Assembly: GCA_900468625.1 (NCBI GenBank)
Contig: UBUL01000017.1
Coordinates: 1 to 64,000, forward strand
Reading direction: 5' to 3'
Origin: Hyphomicrobiales bacterium
GTDB taxonomy: Bacteria; Pseudomonadota; Alphaproteobacteria; Rhizobiales; Rhizobiaceae
Length of the DNA stretch: 64,000 nucleotides
In this document: piece after piece, positions 37,385 through 45,606 of the stretch
How the letters are laid out: the number at the start of each line of letters is the position of its first letter
How positions within the stretch are numbered: position 1 is the stretch's first letter
The notes under the pieces: model-generated
The model's database searches: none
The model's input: only the letters and a program-made list of their open reading frames with translations
Told to the model about the DNA's origin: nothing
Program-made: the position numbers and the translations under genes

Positions 37385-37834
37385 ATGACCGACGTTCTCT
37401 TCTATCACCTGACGGAATCGAAGCTCGAAGACGCCCTGCCGCCGCTGATCGACAAAAGCGTCGAACGCGGCTGGCAGGTTGCCGTACAGATGCGCGAGCC
37501 TGGGCGGCGCGATCTGCTCGATGCTCATCTCTGGACTTATCGCGAGGACAGCTTTCTGCCGCACGGCACGGATGAGGGAGAAATGGCCGACCGGCAGCCG
37601 GTGCTGCTGACCGTCTCGCCCGACAATATGAACAACGCCACCGTTCGCTTCTTCATCGATGGCGCCGAGGCTACGGATGTCGGGTCCTACCAGCGCGTCG
37701 TGCTGATGTTCGACGGCTATGATCAGGAGCAGTTGGAAAGCGCACGCGCTCAATGGAAGCGCCTGAAAGGCGAGGGTCACAACCTCACCTACTGGCAGCA
37801 GACGCAGGACGGCCGCTGGGAGAAGAAGGCCTGA
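37385..37834 (+). CDS. holC: DNA polymerase III subunit chi
   Basis: 149-residue chi subunit that links the clamp loader to SSB. It opens MTDVLFYHLTESKLEDALPP, with the conserved VEDALWTYREDSFLPHG-like segment (LDAHLWTYREDSFLPHG) and an end rich in QxxWKRLK. The ATG lies 11 bp after the RIME-like repeat, so its 5' leader would contain that hairpin. Convergent with the GrpB gene. Confidence 0.94.
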   Translation: MTDVLFYHLTESKLEDALPPLIDKSVERGWQVAVQMREPGRRDLLDAHLWTYREDSFLPHGTDEGEMADRQPVLLTVSPDNMNNATVRFFIDGAEATDVGSYQRVVLMFDGYDQEQLESARAQWKRLKGEGHNLTYWQQTQDGRWEKKA

Positions 37835-37861
37835 TCCTCTTCCGATTTGCGGGAAGGTGCT

Positions 37862-38407
37862 CTACGCGCCTTCCGCCAGGATCTTCTGGATGAAATCCTT
37901 CTTCGCCGCCGTATAGGACGCGCGATCATTGGCATATTTTGCCGCAAGCTCGATCTTCAGCGCCTCATAGGCATGCGCCAGATCCGGTTCCCTGCGCAAC
38001 CGGTCGCGAAAGATGAGGAAGTTGCGCCAGGTCGGGCCGCCATGTTCGACCACATGCACCAGATGCGTGCGCGTATCCCCTTCGATATCGCGGCCGAAAA
38101 TATGGTCATCCGGCACGATATTGCTGCCGGCATAGACATAGCCGATGGAAGCCATCGGCTCGACACAGGCAAGCCCGTCCTCGAAGCGCCGCACGCCAAC
38201 AGCGATATCGATAATCGGCTTGGCTTTTATCTCGGGGATCGAGGTGCTGCCGAAATGCTGGACATCGACGGCAAGGTCGCCGAGCGCCTTGCGAATGGCA
38301 GCCTCTTCCAGCAAATAGGCTTCGTGCCAGCTCTGGTTCGGCTCGGCGAGCTTGACGGACTTATTGCCGACGCCGAGCCCATAAGATTGTTCATGCTCCG
38401 ATGCCAT
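37862..38407 (-). CDS. GrpB family protein (UPF0157)
   Basis: A 181-residue GrpB/UPF0157 protein, a nucleotidyltransferase-like fold with unknown substrate. It shows HFGSTSIPEIKAKPIIDIAVGV, RTHLVHVVEHGGPTWRNFLIFRD and a C-terminal Lys/Tyr-rich helix. The start at MASEHEQ is chosen because GGAGAG is 6 nt away; an in-frame ATG two codons upstream abuts the GGAGAG. Single gene, convergent with holC. Confidence 0.88.
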   Translation of the reverse strand: MASEHEQSYGLGVGNKSVKLAEPNQSWHEAYLLEEAAIRKALGDLAVDVQHFGSTSIPEIKAKPIIDIAVGVRRFEDGLACVEPMASIGYVYAGSNIVPDDHIFGRDIEGDTRTHLVHVVEHGGPTWRNFLIFRDRLRREPDLAHAYEALKIELAAKYANDRASYTAAKKDFIQKILAEGA

Positions 38408-38482
38408 AGGCATCTCTCCAGTGAAGACGATGCGCCACGCTAGCACGCCGCAGGCGGCATTGTCTTCACCGGGAAGGGCCTA

Positions 38483-39406
38483 TCAATCGTAAAATGCTTC
38501 GACGAATTTGCGCTTGCCGAGCATGAAGGCATCCGCGACGTGGCGCAGCGGCGAGACATCGACATCGGAGACGCCGGCTTTGACGATCTCCGCAAAACGG
38601 CGGTAGAGCGACGGATATTCGGCTTCAGGCGCGGAGAACGTCAGCTCGCCGTTGACGGACAGCTTGGAGCCGCCTTCCGCGAGAAGCATCTGACCGGCAT
38701 CCGTCTCGACGACGATGTCCCAACTCTGCTTGCCCGTCTGGCGCCAGTCGAATTCGGCATGGACGGGAAGGCCGGCTCCGCTCTTGAAGTGCAGATCGGC
38801 GGCAATCGGCGAATCCCGGTTTTCAGGAAATTCGAGCGTCGCGCCGGTCAGGAAGAGCGGCGGCAGGATGTGGGTGACGATCGACAGGGCGTTGATGCCG
38901 GGATCGAAAACGCCGAGCCCGCCGGCCTGCCAGATCCATTCCTGGTTCGGATGCCAATGGCGGACGTCTTCCTTCCAGATCACATGGGCGCTGCGGATAT
39001 TGGTTCCTGCAAGGAAGCTCTTTGCAGCTTCCACGGCAGGGGCATAGCGCGAATGCCAGCTTGCAAAGAGAGAGACGCCCTTGGCCTTTGCGAGGTTTTC
39101 CAGATCGGCGACTTCACTGAGCGTCGCGCCCGGCGGCTTTTCCATGAAAACATGTTTGCCGGCCGAGAGTGCCTTGTAGGCAGCTTCGTAGCGATATTGC
39201 GGCGGCATGCAAAGCGAAACGGCATCGATCGCAGGCACGGCTTCCAGCATGGCTTCGATGGTGGTGAAAGCCGGAATGCCATCGACGGTGCCGTGACGGC
39301 TTGCGGTAGCGATCAGTTCGAAATCCGGGTTGTTCGCGATGGAGGGAAGATGCTGGTCGCGGACGATTTTGCCGACGCCGACGATAGCGAGCTTGATGGG
39401 GGACAT
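38483..39406 (-). CDS. Gfo/Idh/MocA oxidoreductase, D-galactose/L-arabinose 1-dehydrogenase-like
   Basis: A 307-residue NAD(P)-dependent dehydrogenase with a Rossmann start (LAIVGVGKIVRDQHLPSI) and the EKPPG loop carrying the catalytic Lys. The stretch WHSRYAP...WIWQAGGLGVFDPGINALS resembles galactose/arabinose 1-dehydrogenase from Azospirillum. No sugar-pathway partner is adjacent, so substrate is inferred. The ATG before SPIKLAIV is chosen; 38 upstream codons are dropped. Confidence 0.82.
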   Translation of the reverse strand: MSPIKLAIVGVGKIVRDQHLPSIANNPDFELIATASRHGTVDGIPAFTTIEAMLEAVPAIDAVSLCMPPQYRYEAAYKALSAGKHVFMEKPPGATLSEVADLENLAKAKGVSLFASWHSRYAPAVEAAKSFLAGTNIRSAHVIWKEDVRHWHPNQEWIWQAGGLGVFDPGINALSIVTHILPPLFLTGATLEFPENRDSPIAADLHFKSGAGLPVHAEFDWRQTGKQSWDIVVETDAGQMLLAEGGSKLSVNGELTFSAPEAEYPSLYRRFAEIVKAGVSDVDVSPLRHVADAFMLGKRKFVEAFYD

Positions 39407-39621
39407 GGGTGTCTCTCGATAAGTATGATTATTGATGCGATCTTTAGCAGAATGCCGCCCACGGGCAAGGCGGGAAATCAAAGATGCCGGCATCGGATCC
39501 CTTGAGTGCGGGCATCGCAAGGACGCAGCCGGGACATTTGAGCAGCCAATTTCGGCCCCTGGCTTAAAACCGGCACTCTGCCACTGCTCGGCGGGGAGGT
39601 GCGCATCGATGGCAATCCGCT

Positions 39622-40515
39622 TCAGCGCACCATTTTAGTGTCCGCCAGGGCAACCATGTTGGTCGCCGGATCGGCATTGCGCTTGTATTTCAGCGTCACA
39701 ACCTTGTAGCCCTCTTTCTCCAGTCGCGCCAGAAGAACCGGCAGCATTCTGACCGTGCGCTGGTGGATGTCGTGCATCAGGACGATGCCGCGGCCGCGCT
39801 GCTCAAGCTGTTTCATGGTGCGAGCTACGACTGCTGCAGGCGTCGAGGTGAAGTAATCTTTGCTGTCGATATCCACATCCATGACGATCATGTCGCGAGC
39901 GGCAATGGCGGTGCGCAGGCGCTTGGAATCGGCGAGATAAGGGAAGCGGAAGAAGGGGACGTCCGTGCCGATCGCCTTGGTGACGGCATCCTTGCCGCGG
40001 GCGATCTCTGTCATCGCGGCGTCAAAGGTCATCTTGTCGAGGTCGGGATGGCGGAAAGTGTGGCTGCCGATAGCATCGCCGTGCGCAAGCACCTCGCGCG
40101 CCGTCGCCGGATGAGCCTGCGCCATTTCGCCAACCATCATGAAGGCGGCCTTCACGCCGAACTTGTCGAGCGTGGCGAGAATTCGTTCCGTCTTGCCGGG
40201 GGCAGGGCCGTCGTCGAAGGTCAGGATGACTTCCTTGCCGGCAAGCCTGACATCCTTGAGCGAAGAGACTTCCAACGTCCGGCCTGCAAGATCATGCGGG
40301 CCGCTCATGCCTGCCAGATCATCTCGGGTTTCGAGATCGGCGACGAGCCATTTCTTGGGCTCCATCTCGACAGGATCGTTGGCCTTCAGCGGCTTGTGAC
40401 GCGGTTCTTCGGCAGCATAGCTGCTCTTGAGCGACGCTTCGTTGCCGGGTTTGGTGGCGCACCCTCCCAGAGCCAGGGACACGGCAAGACCAGCCAGCAA
40501 AACACGGTAGTTCAT
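39622..40515 (-). CDS. Lipoprotein polysaccharide deacetylase
   Basis: A 297-residue NodB-homology deacetylase, probably periplasmic and lipid-anchored: the N-terminus AVSLALGGC carries a lipobox Cys. The catalytic motifs are LTFDDGP (metal and base Asp), GSHTFRHPDLDKM (metal His pair), FRFPY and VLMHDIH. The target could be peptidoglycan, exopolysaccharide or a chitin-like polymer. A near-consensus CtrA site lies 56 bp upstream, hinting at cell-cycle control. Confidence 0.9.
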   Translation of the reverse strand: MNYRVLLAGLAVSLALGGCATKPGNEASLKSSYAAEEPRHKPLKANDPVEMEPKKWLVADLETRDDLAGMSGPHDLAGRTLEVSSLKDVRLAGKEVILTFDDGPAPGKTERILATLDKFGVKAAFMMVGEMAQAHPATAREVLAHGDAIGSHTFRHPDLDKMTFDAAMTEIARGKDAVTKAIGTDVPFFRFPYLADSKRLRTAIAARDMIVMDVDIDSKDYFTSTPAAVVARTMKQLEQRGRGIVLMHDIHQRTVRMLPVLLARLEKEGYKVVTLKYKRNADPATNMVALADTKMVR

Positions 40516-40570
40516 CAGAATCGCTCAACAATATGTCTATGAAAGTTGAGCGCATTTTCTGCAGTTATGG

Positions 40571-40585
40571 TTAATGATCGGTTAG
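40571..40585 (-). promoter_or_regulatory. Candidate CtrA binding site
   Basis: On the minus strand the bases read CTAA-N7-TTAACCAT. The alphaproteobacterial CtrA consensus is TTAA-N7-TTAA(C), so only the first base differs. It lies 56 bp before the deacetylase start, inside the promoter zone. Confidence 0.45.
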
Positions 40586-40619
40586 GATCGGCCGCGAATT
40601 CCTTAACGGGCCGCCAGCT

Positions 40620-42509
40620 TCAGCCGGCGATGCCGCTCTCATATTCCGATGACAGCTCCAGCCATTGCTCCTCGGCAGCAGCAAGCTTTTCGGCGGCATC
40701 CGCACGCTGCTTTGCCTTCTCGGCGGCCTTGGCCGGCGCCTTGTCATAGAGGGCAGGATCTGCAAGTTCCGCATCAAGTGTCTGAATCAGTTTCTCAAGC
40801 TTGCCGGTCAAGGATTCGATTTCATTGATCTTCTTCTTGAGCGGCGCAAGCGACGCCCGGCGATCGGCATTGAGCTTGCGTTGATCCGCCTTGGAAACGG
40901 AATCGTCGCCGCCGTTTGACCTAGCCTTATCGTCTTTCGGTTTGGGGCTTGCGACGACGAGGCTGCGGTAGTCTTCCAGATCGCCGTCGAAGGTGGAGAC
41001 GGTGCCGTCGCGCACCAGCCAGAGCCGGTCGACGGTGGCCTCGATCAGATGGCGATCGTGCGAGATCAAGATAACGGCGCCGGAATAGTCGTTCAGCGCC
41101 TGAATCAGCGCATTGCGGCTGTCGATATCCAGATGGTTCGTCGGTTCGTCAAGGATCAAAAGGTTCGGCGCGTCGAAAGCGGCAAGCCCCATCAGCAGAC
41201 GTGCCTTTTCGCCGCCGGAGAGATCCTTGACCTGCGTGTCCATCTTCTCCGTCGCCAGTCCCATCTGCGCGACGCGGGCGCGCACCTTGGCTTCCGGCGT
41301 TTCGGGCATGCGCCGGCGCACATGCTCGACGGCGGTCTGATTGGGGATGAGGTCGTCCAGCTGATGCTGCGCGAAGAAGCCGATCTTCAGGTTCGGCGCC
41401 AGCCTGACTTCGCCGCTATCAGCATCCAGCCGGCCGGAGATGAATTTTGCGAAGGTCGATTTGCCGTTGCCGTTCGAGCCGAGCAGAGCAATGCGGTCGT
41501 CGGCGTCGATGCGCAGATTGAGACGTTTGAGGATCGGCTTGCCCGGCTCATAGCCGACCGCGCCGCCGCTGATCGCGATGATCGGCGACGCAGGCTGCTT
41601 TTCCGGCTCCGGAAAGCTGAAACCCATCACATGGTCTTCGATGACCGCGGCGACCGTCCCCATCCGCTCCAGCGCCTTGACGCGGGATTGCGCCTGCCGC
41701 GCCTTCGAGGCTTTTGCCTTGAAGCGGTCGATGAAGCTCTGCAGGTGCTTGCGCGCCGCGTCGTTCTTCGCCTTCGCCTTCATCTGCAGCTCGTCGGCCT
41801 CGGCCTTCTGCCGCTCGAACTGATCGTAGGAACCGCGGTAGAAGGTGAGCTTCTTCTGGTCGAGGTGCACGATAGAATTGACCGCCATATTCAGGAGATC
41901 GCGGTCGTGCGAGATGATGATGACCGTGTGAGGGTAGCGGCGGATGTAATCCTCGAGCCAGAGCGTGCCTTCAAGGTCGAGATAGTTCGTCGGCTCGTCG
42001 AGCAGCAGCAGATCCGGCTCGGAAAACAGCACCGCGGCAAGCGCGACGCGCATGCGCCAGCCGCCGGAGAAGGAGGAGGCCGGACGCTTCTGTGCCTCAT
42101 GGTCGAAGCCGAGGCCGGCGAGGATGCTCGCGGCGCGCGCTTCGGCCGAATGTGCGTCGATATCGGCAAGACGCGTCTGGATATCGGCGATGCGATGCGG
42201 ATCGGTAGCGGTCTCGGCTTCCGCAAGCAATGCAGAGCGTTCCTTGTCCGCTGCCAGGACGATGTCGATCAACGGTTCCTCGGTGCCGGGCGCTTCCTGC
42301 GCGACCTGACCGATGCGGGCGTTGCGCGGAATCGAGACCGAACCGCTTTCGGCGGCGAGATCGCCTGTAATGATCCTGAACAGCGTGGACTTGCCAGCAC
42401 CATTCTTGCCGACAAGGCCAGCCTTCGTGCCGGTCGGAAGCGTCACGCTGGCATGGTCGATGAGAAGGCGGCCGGCAATGCGGGCGGAAAGGTCTGAAAT
42501 CGAAATCAT
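40620..42509 (-). CDS. ABC-F family ATP-binding protein
   Basis: A 629-residue soluble protein with two ABC cassettes and no membrane domain. Walker A motifs are GKNGAGKST (about 34-42) and GSNGNGKST, signatures SFSGGWRMR and DLSGGEKAR, with a linker rich in Lys/Ala between them and a C-terminal coiled coil (about 560-620). ABC-F proteins act on ribosomes. It resembles YheS/Uup types, and the exact subfamily is not assigned. Single gene downstream of an unrecognised small protein. Confidence 0.93.
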   Translation of the reverse strand: MISISDLSARIAGRLLIDHASVTLPTGTKAGLVGKNGAGKSTLFRIITGDLAAESGSVSIPRNARIGQVAQEAPGTEEPLIDIVLAADKERSALLAEAETATDPHRIADIQTRLADIDAHSAEARAASILAGLGFDHEAQKRPASSFSGGWRMRVALAAVLFSEPDLLLLDEPTNYLDLEGTLWLEDYIRRYPHTVIIISHDRDLLNMAVNSIVHLDQKKLTFYRGSYDQFERQKAEADELQMKAKAKNDAARKHLQSFIDRFKAKASKARQAQSRVKALERMGTVAAVIEDHVMGFSFPEPEKQPASPIIAISGGAVGYEPGKPILKRLNLRIDADDRIALLGSNGNGKSTFAKFISGRLDADSGEVRLAPNLKIGFFAQHQLDDLIPNQTAVEHVRRRMPETPEAKVRARVAQMGLATEKMDTQVKDLSGGEKARLLMGLAAFDAPNLLILDEPTNHLDIDSRNALIQALNDYSGAVILISHDRHLIEATVDRLWLVRDGTVSTFDGDLEDYRSLVVASPKPKDDKARSNGGDDSVSKADQRKLNADRRASLAPLKKKINEIESLTGKLEKLIQTLDAELADPALYDKAPAKAAEKAKQRADAAEKLAAAEEQWLELSSEYESGIAG

Positions 42510-42558
42510 GGCGCGGTTTTGGCCGAACTCGGCGCCGAAGGCAAGAGTGCCGGCGCGT

Positions 42559-43056
42559 TCAGGCGCCTGTGTTGCGCGACGGTTTCGGCAGGCTTGCGCA
42601 GTTCTTCAGCCTCTCGGTAAGCTCCGTTTCATAGAGCATGAGATTGCTGAGCGACGCATTGAGGCTGTCGAGGGCTGCATGGGCATGCGGGGCCGTGTCG
42701 ATCTCGCGAGCGAAATGCTGCTTCTTCAGCAGCCCTTTGGCGAGCTGTTCCGCCACTTCGCGCAGCATTTCCGCCGCATCGCTTTCGGATTTACGCGCCA
42801 CCAGTCCGCAATGGCTGACAAGGCGGTGCTTCAGGCCGATCTCATCGAGCCCGCCTTGCGAGGGAAGGGGACCAAGCGCTTCGATCTCTTCGGCAAGGCT
42901 GCGGTCTTGCCCATAAAGCGCCTCGTGGAAGAGCTGATAGTTGCGTGGCAGGTTTTTGACCTTCAGCCGCGTCATGAAGCGGCCGATGACCTCGAGCTCT
43001 GTTTCAGTTTCATCGTCGATGGAATATGCCGAAACGCTTGTTTGCGAATTCTTCAT
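42559..43056 (-). CDS. Unrecognised soluble protein
   Basis: A 165-residue protein with an acidic start (IDDETETELEVIGRFMTR), then LPRNYQLFHEALYGQDRSLAEEIEALG, a His/Cys-containing helix and a C-terminal helical segment. It has no signal peptide or membrane helix. The middle part is reminiscent of the N-terminal region of some rhizobial GGDEF proteins, but no GGDEF or EAL domain is present. It lies 50 bp upstream of the ABC-F gene on the same strand. Function not assigned. Confidence 0.75.
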   Translation of the reverse strand: MKNSQTSVSAYSIDDETETELEVIGRFMTRLKVKNLPRNYQLFHEALYGQDRSLAEEIEALGPLPSQGGLDEIGLKHRLVSHCGLVARKSESDAAEMLREVAEQLAKGLLKKQHFAREIDTAPHAHAALDSLNASLSNLMLYETELTERLKNCASLPKPSRNTGA

Positions 43057-43211
43057 GCCTGCTCATTGCCGTCACTGATATATCTCTTCAATCTGCCGGT
43101 GAGCGGGTTAAAGGAACATGAACAAAACGGCTGATCCGTGCGGCAGCGCAACAAATTGAGGCATGTGATCAACGCTTGAGGGAGGATGGCAGGAAATGGT
43201 TCGCCTATCGG

Positions 43212-43721
43212 CTACATCCAGTGCTGCCCTTCGCTGCGCAGGAAGTGCAGAAGGTCCAGAACCAGCGATGGTTTGCCCATGGATGTCAGGATCGTGTGGC
43301 ATTGGCCGCGGTGATGCGTGTGATGATTGAACATATGTGCCACCGCCACAAGGAGGGGAACGGTAATGGCGCCCGGCCGCAGCACGGATGTATAGGTAAT
43401 GTCGGCGGCGAGGGCATCGGCATCGAGCCTATCGATCCAGTCCGAGATGCGCCGATCCTCTGCCGCGCGCGCCGCCCGAAGTCCGGCTAAGTCGTCATGC
43501 AGAGCGACGTCCAACGCCTTCGGCACTTCGCCTGTGCCGCTGAAGCGACGCATCCATAGCCGATCGGCCACAAGCAGGTGGTTGAGCGTTCCGTGAAGCG
43601 AGCCGAAGAAGGCGCCGCGATCTTCGTTAAATTCCGCATCGCTGAGGTCTGCGGCGGCATTGTAGACCTGAACATTGGCCCAGCGGTTATAGTCGGCAAG
43701 CATCCTGAAATGTCTGAGCAT
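43212..43721 (-). CDS. DinB family protein
   Basis: A 169-residue four-helix DinB/YfiT-like protein, a probable metal-dependent thiol transferase or hydrolase. It has the N-terminal FRMLADYNRWAN, LHGTLNHLLVADRLWMRRF and the C-terminal HMFNHHTHHRGQCHTIL; the His residues of the second and third segments make the metal site. The start at 43721 is 6 nt after AAGGAG; 21 upstream codons in the frame are dropped. Confidence 0.9.
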   Translation of the reverse strand: MLRHFRMLADYNRWANVQVYNAAADLSDAEFNEDRGAFFGSLHGTLNHLLVADRLWMRRFSGTGEVPKALDVALHDDLAGLRAARAAEDRRISDWIDRLDADALAADITYTSVLRPGAITVPLLVAVAHMFNHHTHHRGQCHTILTSMGKPSLVLDLLHFLRSEGQHWM

Positions 43722-43912
43722 ATGCGTCTCCTTCATGGTGGTGGTGATGATATCGCGAAGTTCGGCGATGGGCAGCCGCGTCACCGTCCCGCGTATCGCG
43801 AATCGGCCGCGAGGACTGTGACAGCAGCGTGAAATTGGGCGATCCCCCTTGTTTTCGGAGTTTGGGGCAGGTAAACACCGCCCACTTTTCTCTGATTACA
43901 AGGAATGGACCC

Positions 43913-44335
43913 ATGGCGATTGAACGTACTTTTTCGATGATCAAGCCGGATGCGACGAAGCGCAACCTGACCGGCGCCATCACCAAGGTTTTTGAAGACA
44001 ACGGCCTGCGCGTCATCGCCTCCAAGCGCGTCTGGATGAGCAAGCGCGAAGCCGAAGGCTTCTACGCTGTTCACAAGGAACGTCCGTTCTTTGGCGAACT
44101 CGTTGAAGGCATGACCTCCGGCCCGACCATCGTTCAGGTTCTGGAAGGCGAAAACGCTATCCTCAAGAACCGCGAAATCATGGGCGCAACCAACCCGGCA
44201 AACGCTGACGAAGGCACCATCCGCAAGACCTTCGCCCTGTCGATCGGCGAAAACTCCGTTCACGGCTCGGACGCTCCGGAAACGGCCGCCGTCGAAATCG
44301 CTTACTGGTTCGCCGAGACCGAAATCGTCGGCTGA
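43913..44335 (+). CDS. ndk: Nucleoside diphosphate kinase
   Basis: 140-residue enzyme that equilibrates NTP pools. It opens [18 protein letters not shown], and the phosphorylated His117 lies in [13 protein letters not shown]. The frame begins 28 codons earlier, but this ATG, preceded by AAGGA, gives the family N-terminus. Monocistronic, with a strong terminator after it. Confidence 0.99.
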   Translation: MAIERTFSMIKPDATKRNLTGAITKVFEDNGLRVIASKRVWMSKREAEGFYAVHKERPFFGELVEGMTSGPTIVQVLEGENAILKNREIMGATNPANADEGTIRKTFALSIGENSVHGSDAPETAAVEIAYWFAETEIVG

Positions 44336-44380
44336 ATCAGCCTCTCAGCGAAAGCGCGGAACGATTTGAAATGACTTATG

Positions 44381-44408
44381 AAAGCCGGGATCGCATCCCG
44401 GCTTTTTT
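44381..44408 (+). terminator. Rho-independent terminator of ndk
   Basis: AAAGCCGGGAT (44381-44391) and ATCCCGGCTTT (44395-44405), an 11-bp perfect stem with a CGC loop, then further T residues. Confidence 0.92.
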
Positions 44409-44474
44409 CATGCCTGCCGCAACAGGCTCCCTCTTCCGGCAAGCGGGGAGAGAGGACTACCTTACCGCTGCCTT

Positions 44475-44996
44475 TCATGCCGGACAAGCGGCATCATGCC
44501 CGTAATCGATACTGCCGTCCCCTTTGAAAATATCCGGATTGGCAGTGTAAGCCGGGCCGACGACGAGCGGTCTCGTCGGCAGCACGGTCTGATCGAGATC
44601 GGATTTGACCTCCGTCTTGATGGTCTGGATCGTCTTGTCGCTCGCATCCACCAGCCTGATCGAGACCGAATACGGGCGGTCCTTGCGCACGCAGCGCAGG
44701 TCCGGGCTCTCCAGGGTGATCTTGTCCCAGAAGGAATAGATCTTCTCGTGGGTGACAAGCGGATCGCCGCCCGCGGGGTTTTCGAACTCCGTAACCGCCG
44801 TCGTGCCGTCGGGAATGGGGGCGATCTTCTTGAGCGTGATCATATAGGTCGCGCTTGCCACCCGGTAGTTGAACACGAAAAGGCGGCCGGTGAGTTCCGT
44901 CGGACCTTGATCGTCCTTCCTCTGGCAGCCGGCTAGTGCAAGGCTGGCGATAACGCCAGCGCCGGCCGCCATCAGCATGATCCTTGATATTGTCAT
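44475..44996 (-). CDS. Putative lipoprotein, unknown function
   Basis: A 173-residue protein with a lipoprotein signal (MLMAAGAGVIASLALAGC) and then a beta-rich body (LTGRLFVFNYRVASATYMITL). No family is recognised. Its ATG overlaps the stop of the upstream CGNR gene (ATGA), so it is translationally coupled to that regulator. Its start was chosen on this overlap and on the signal peptide. Confidence 0.75.
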   Translation of the reverse strand: MTISRIMLMAAGAGVIASLALAGCQRKDDQGPTELTGRLFVFNYRVASATYMITLKKIAPIPDGTTAVTEFENPAGGDPLVTHEKIYSFWDKITLESPDLRCVRKDRPYSVSIRLVDASDKTIQTIKTEVKSDLDQTVLPTRPLVVGPAYTANPDIFKGDGSIDYGHDAACPA

Positions 44997-45541
44997 GGCG
45001 CAGTCTCCTCCTTCTTGCGCCGGTAGTGCCGGCTGGCCTTGGCTCGGTTGCCGCAGACCGCCATGTCGCACCAGGCTCGGCTTTTGTTCTTGCTGCGGTC
45101 GATGAAGAGCCAGCCGCAGTTGCGGCAGATTTTCATCCGTTCCGGATCGGGCATGGCGATGAGCCGCAGCGTGGAATGCACCGTCGCGGCATCGAGCCCG
45201 TTGGTTGCCGCGCGCTTCAGGACTTTCGCCAAAGCGGCAAGCAGATCTGCGAGCAGCGGTTCTGCGGTCTCGCCGAGAATGCGTGCCCGGAAGTATCGAT
45301 CGATCATCTCCCGCAACGAGATGAAGTCGCCCCTGTTTTCCCGCCGCACCGGCAGGATATCGCCGAAGAGTGCCCGTTCGGCGCAGAAATTGACGGCTGC
45401 TTTCGGAAAACTGTCCATCTGACCCGCCGCTTCGAAACGGTCGATCCGCCGTTCGTCGTCGTGGCGCAGGATCACGCTGTTGGCGACATCGAGTGCAAGC
45501 GCGCCTCCGGAGAAGCGATGTGGGGTCCAGGAAAAGCTCAT
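44993..45541 (-). CDS. CGNR zinc-finger / ABATE-domain regulator
   Basis: A 182-residue protein with an N-terminal ABATE-type domain (FSGGALALDVANSV, FPKAAVNFCAERALFGD) and a C-terminal CGNR zinc finger: CRNCGWLFIDRSKNKSRAWC then CGNRAKASRHYRR. The family is proposed to bind DNA and regulate transcription. The start at MSFSWTP is 11 bp from a 28-bp palindrome shared with the divergent permease gene, so autoregulation and control of that permease are likely inferences. Confidence 0.88.
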   Translation of the reverse strand: MSFSWTPHRFSGGALALDVANSVILRHDDERRIDRFEAAGQMDSFPKAAVNFCAERALFGDILPVRRENRGDFISLREMIDRYFRARILGETAEPLLADLLAALAKVLKRAATNGLDAATVHSTLRLIAMPDPERMKICRNCGWLFIDRSKNKSRAWCDMAVCGNRAKASRHYRRKKEETAP

Positions 45542-45551
45542 GCGAAAATTA

Positions 45552-45579
45552 TAACTGGTAAAATTGATTTTGCCAGTTA
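45552..45579. promoter_or_regulatory. 28-bp near-perfect palindrome, candidate CGNR operator
   Basis: Half sites TAACTGGTAAAAT (45552-45564) and ATTTTGCCAGTTA (45567-45579) match with one mismatch around TG. They lie between the divergent CGNR and permease starts, 11 and 27 bp from each start codon. Confidence 0.7.
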
Positions 45580-45606
45580 CTATTTGTTTGTTCCTCGGAG
45601 GGGTCG

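Noticed and set aside
39432..39621. Short plus-strand frame between the sugar dehydrogenase and deacetylase genes
   Set aside because: No ribosome-binding site and no similarity; the gap is best read as promoter and leader DNA.
41049..42497. 482-codon plus-strand frame opposite the ABC-F gene
   Set aside because: Antisense shadow; the ABC-F motifs on the other strand are unambiguous.
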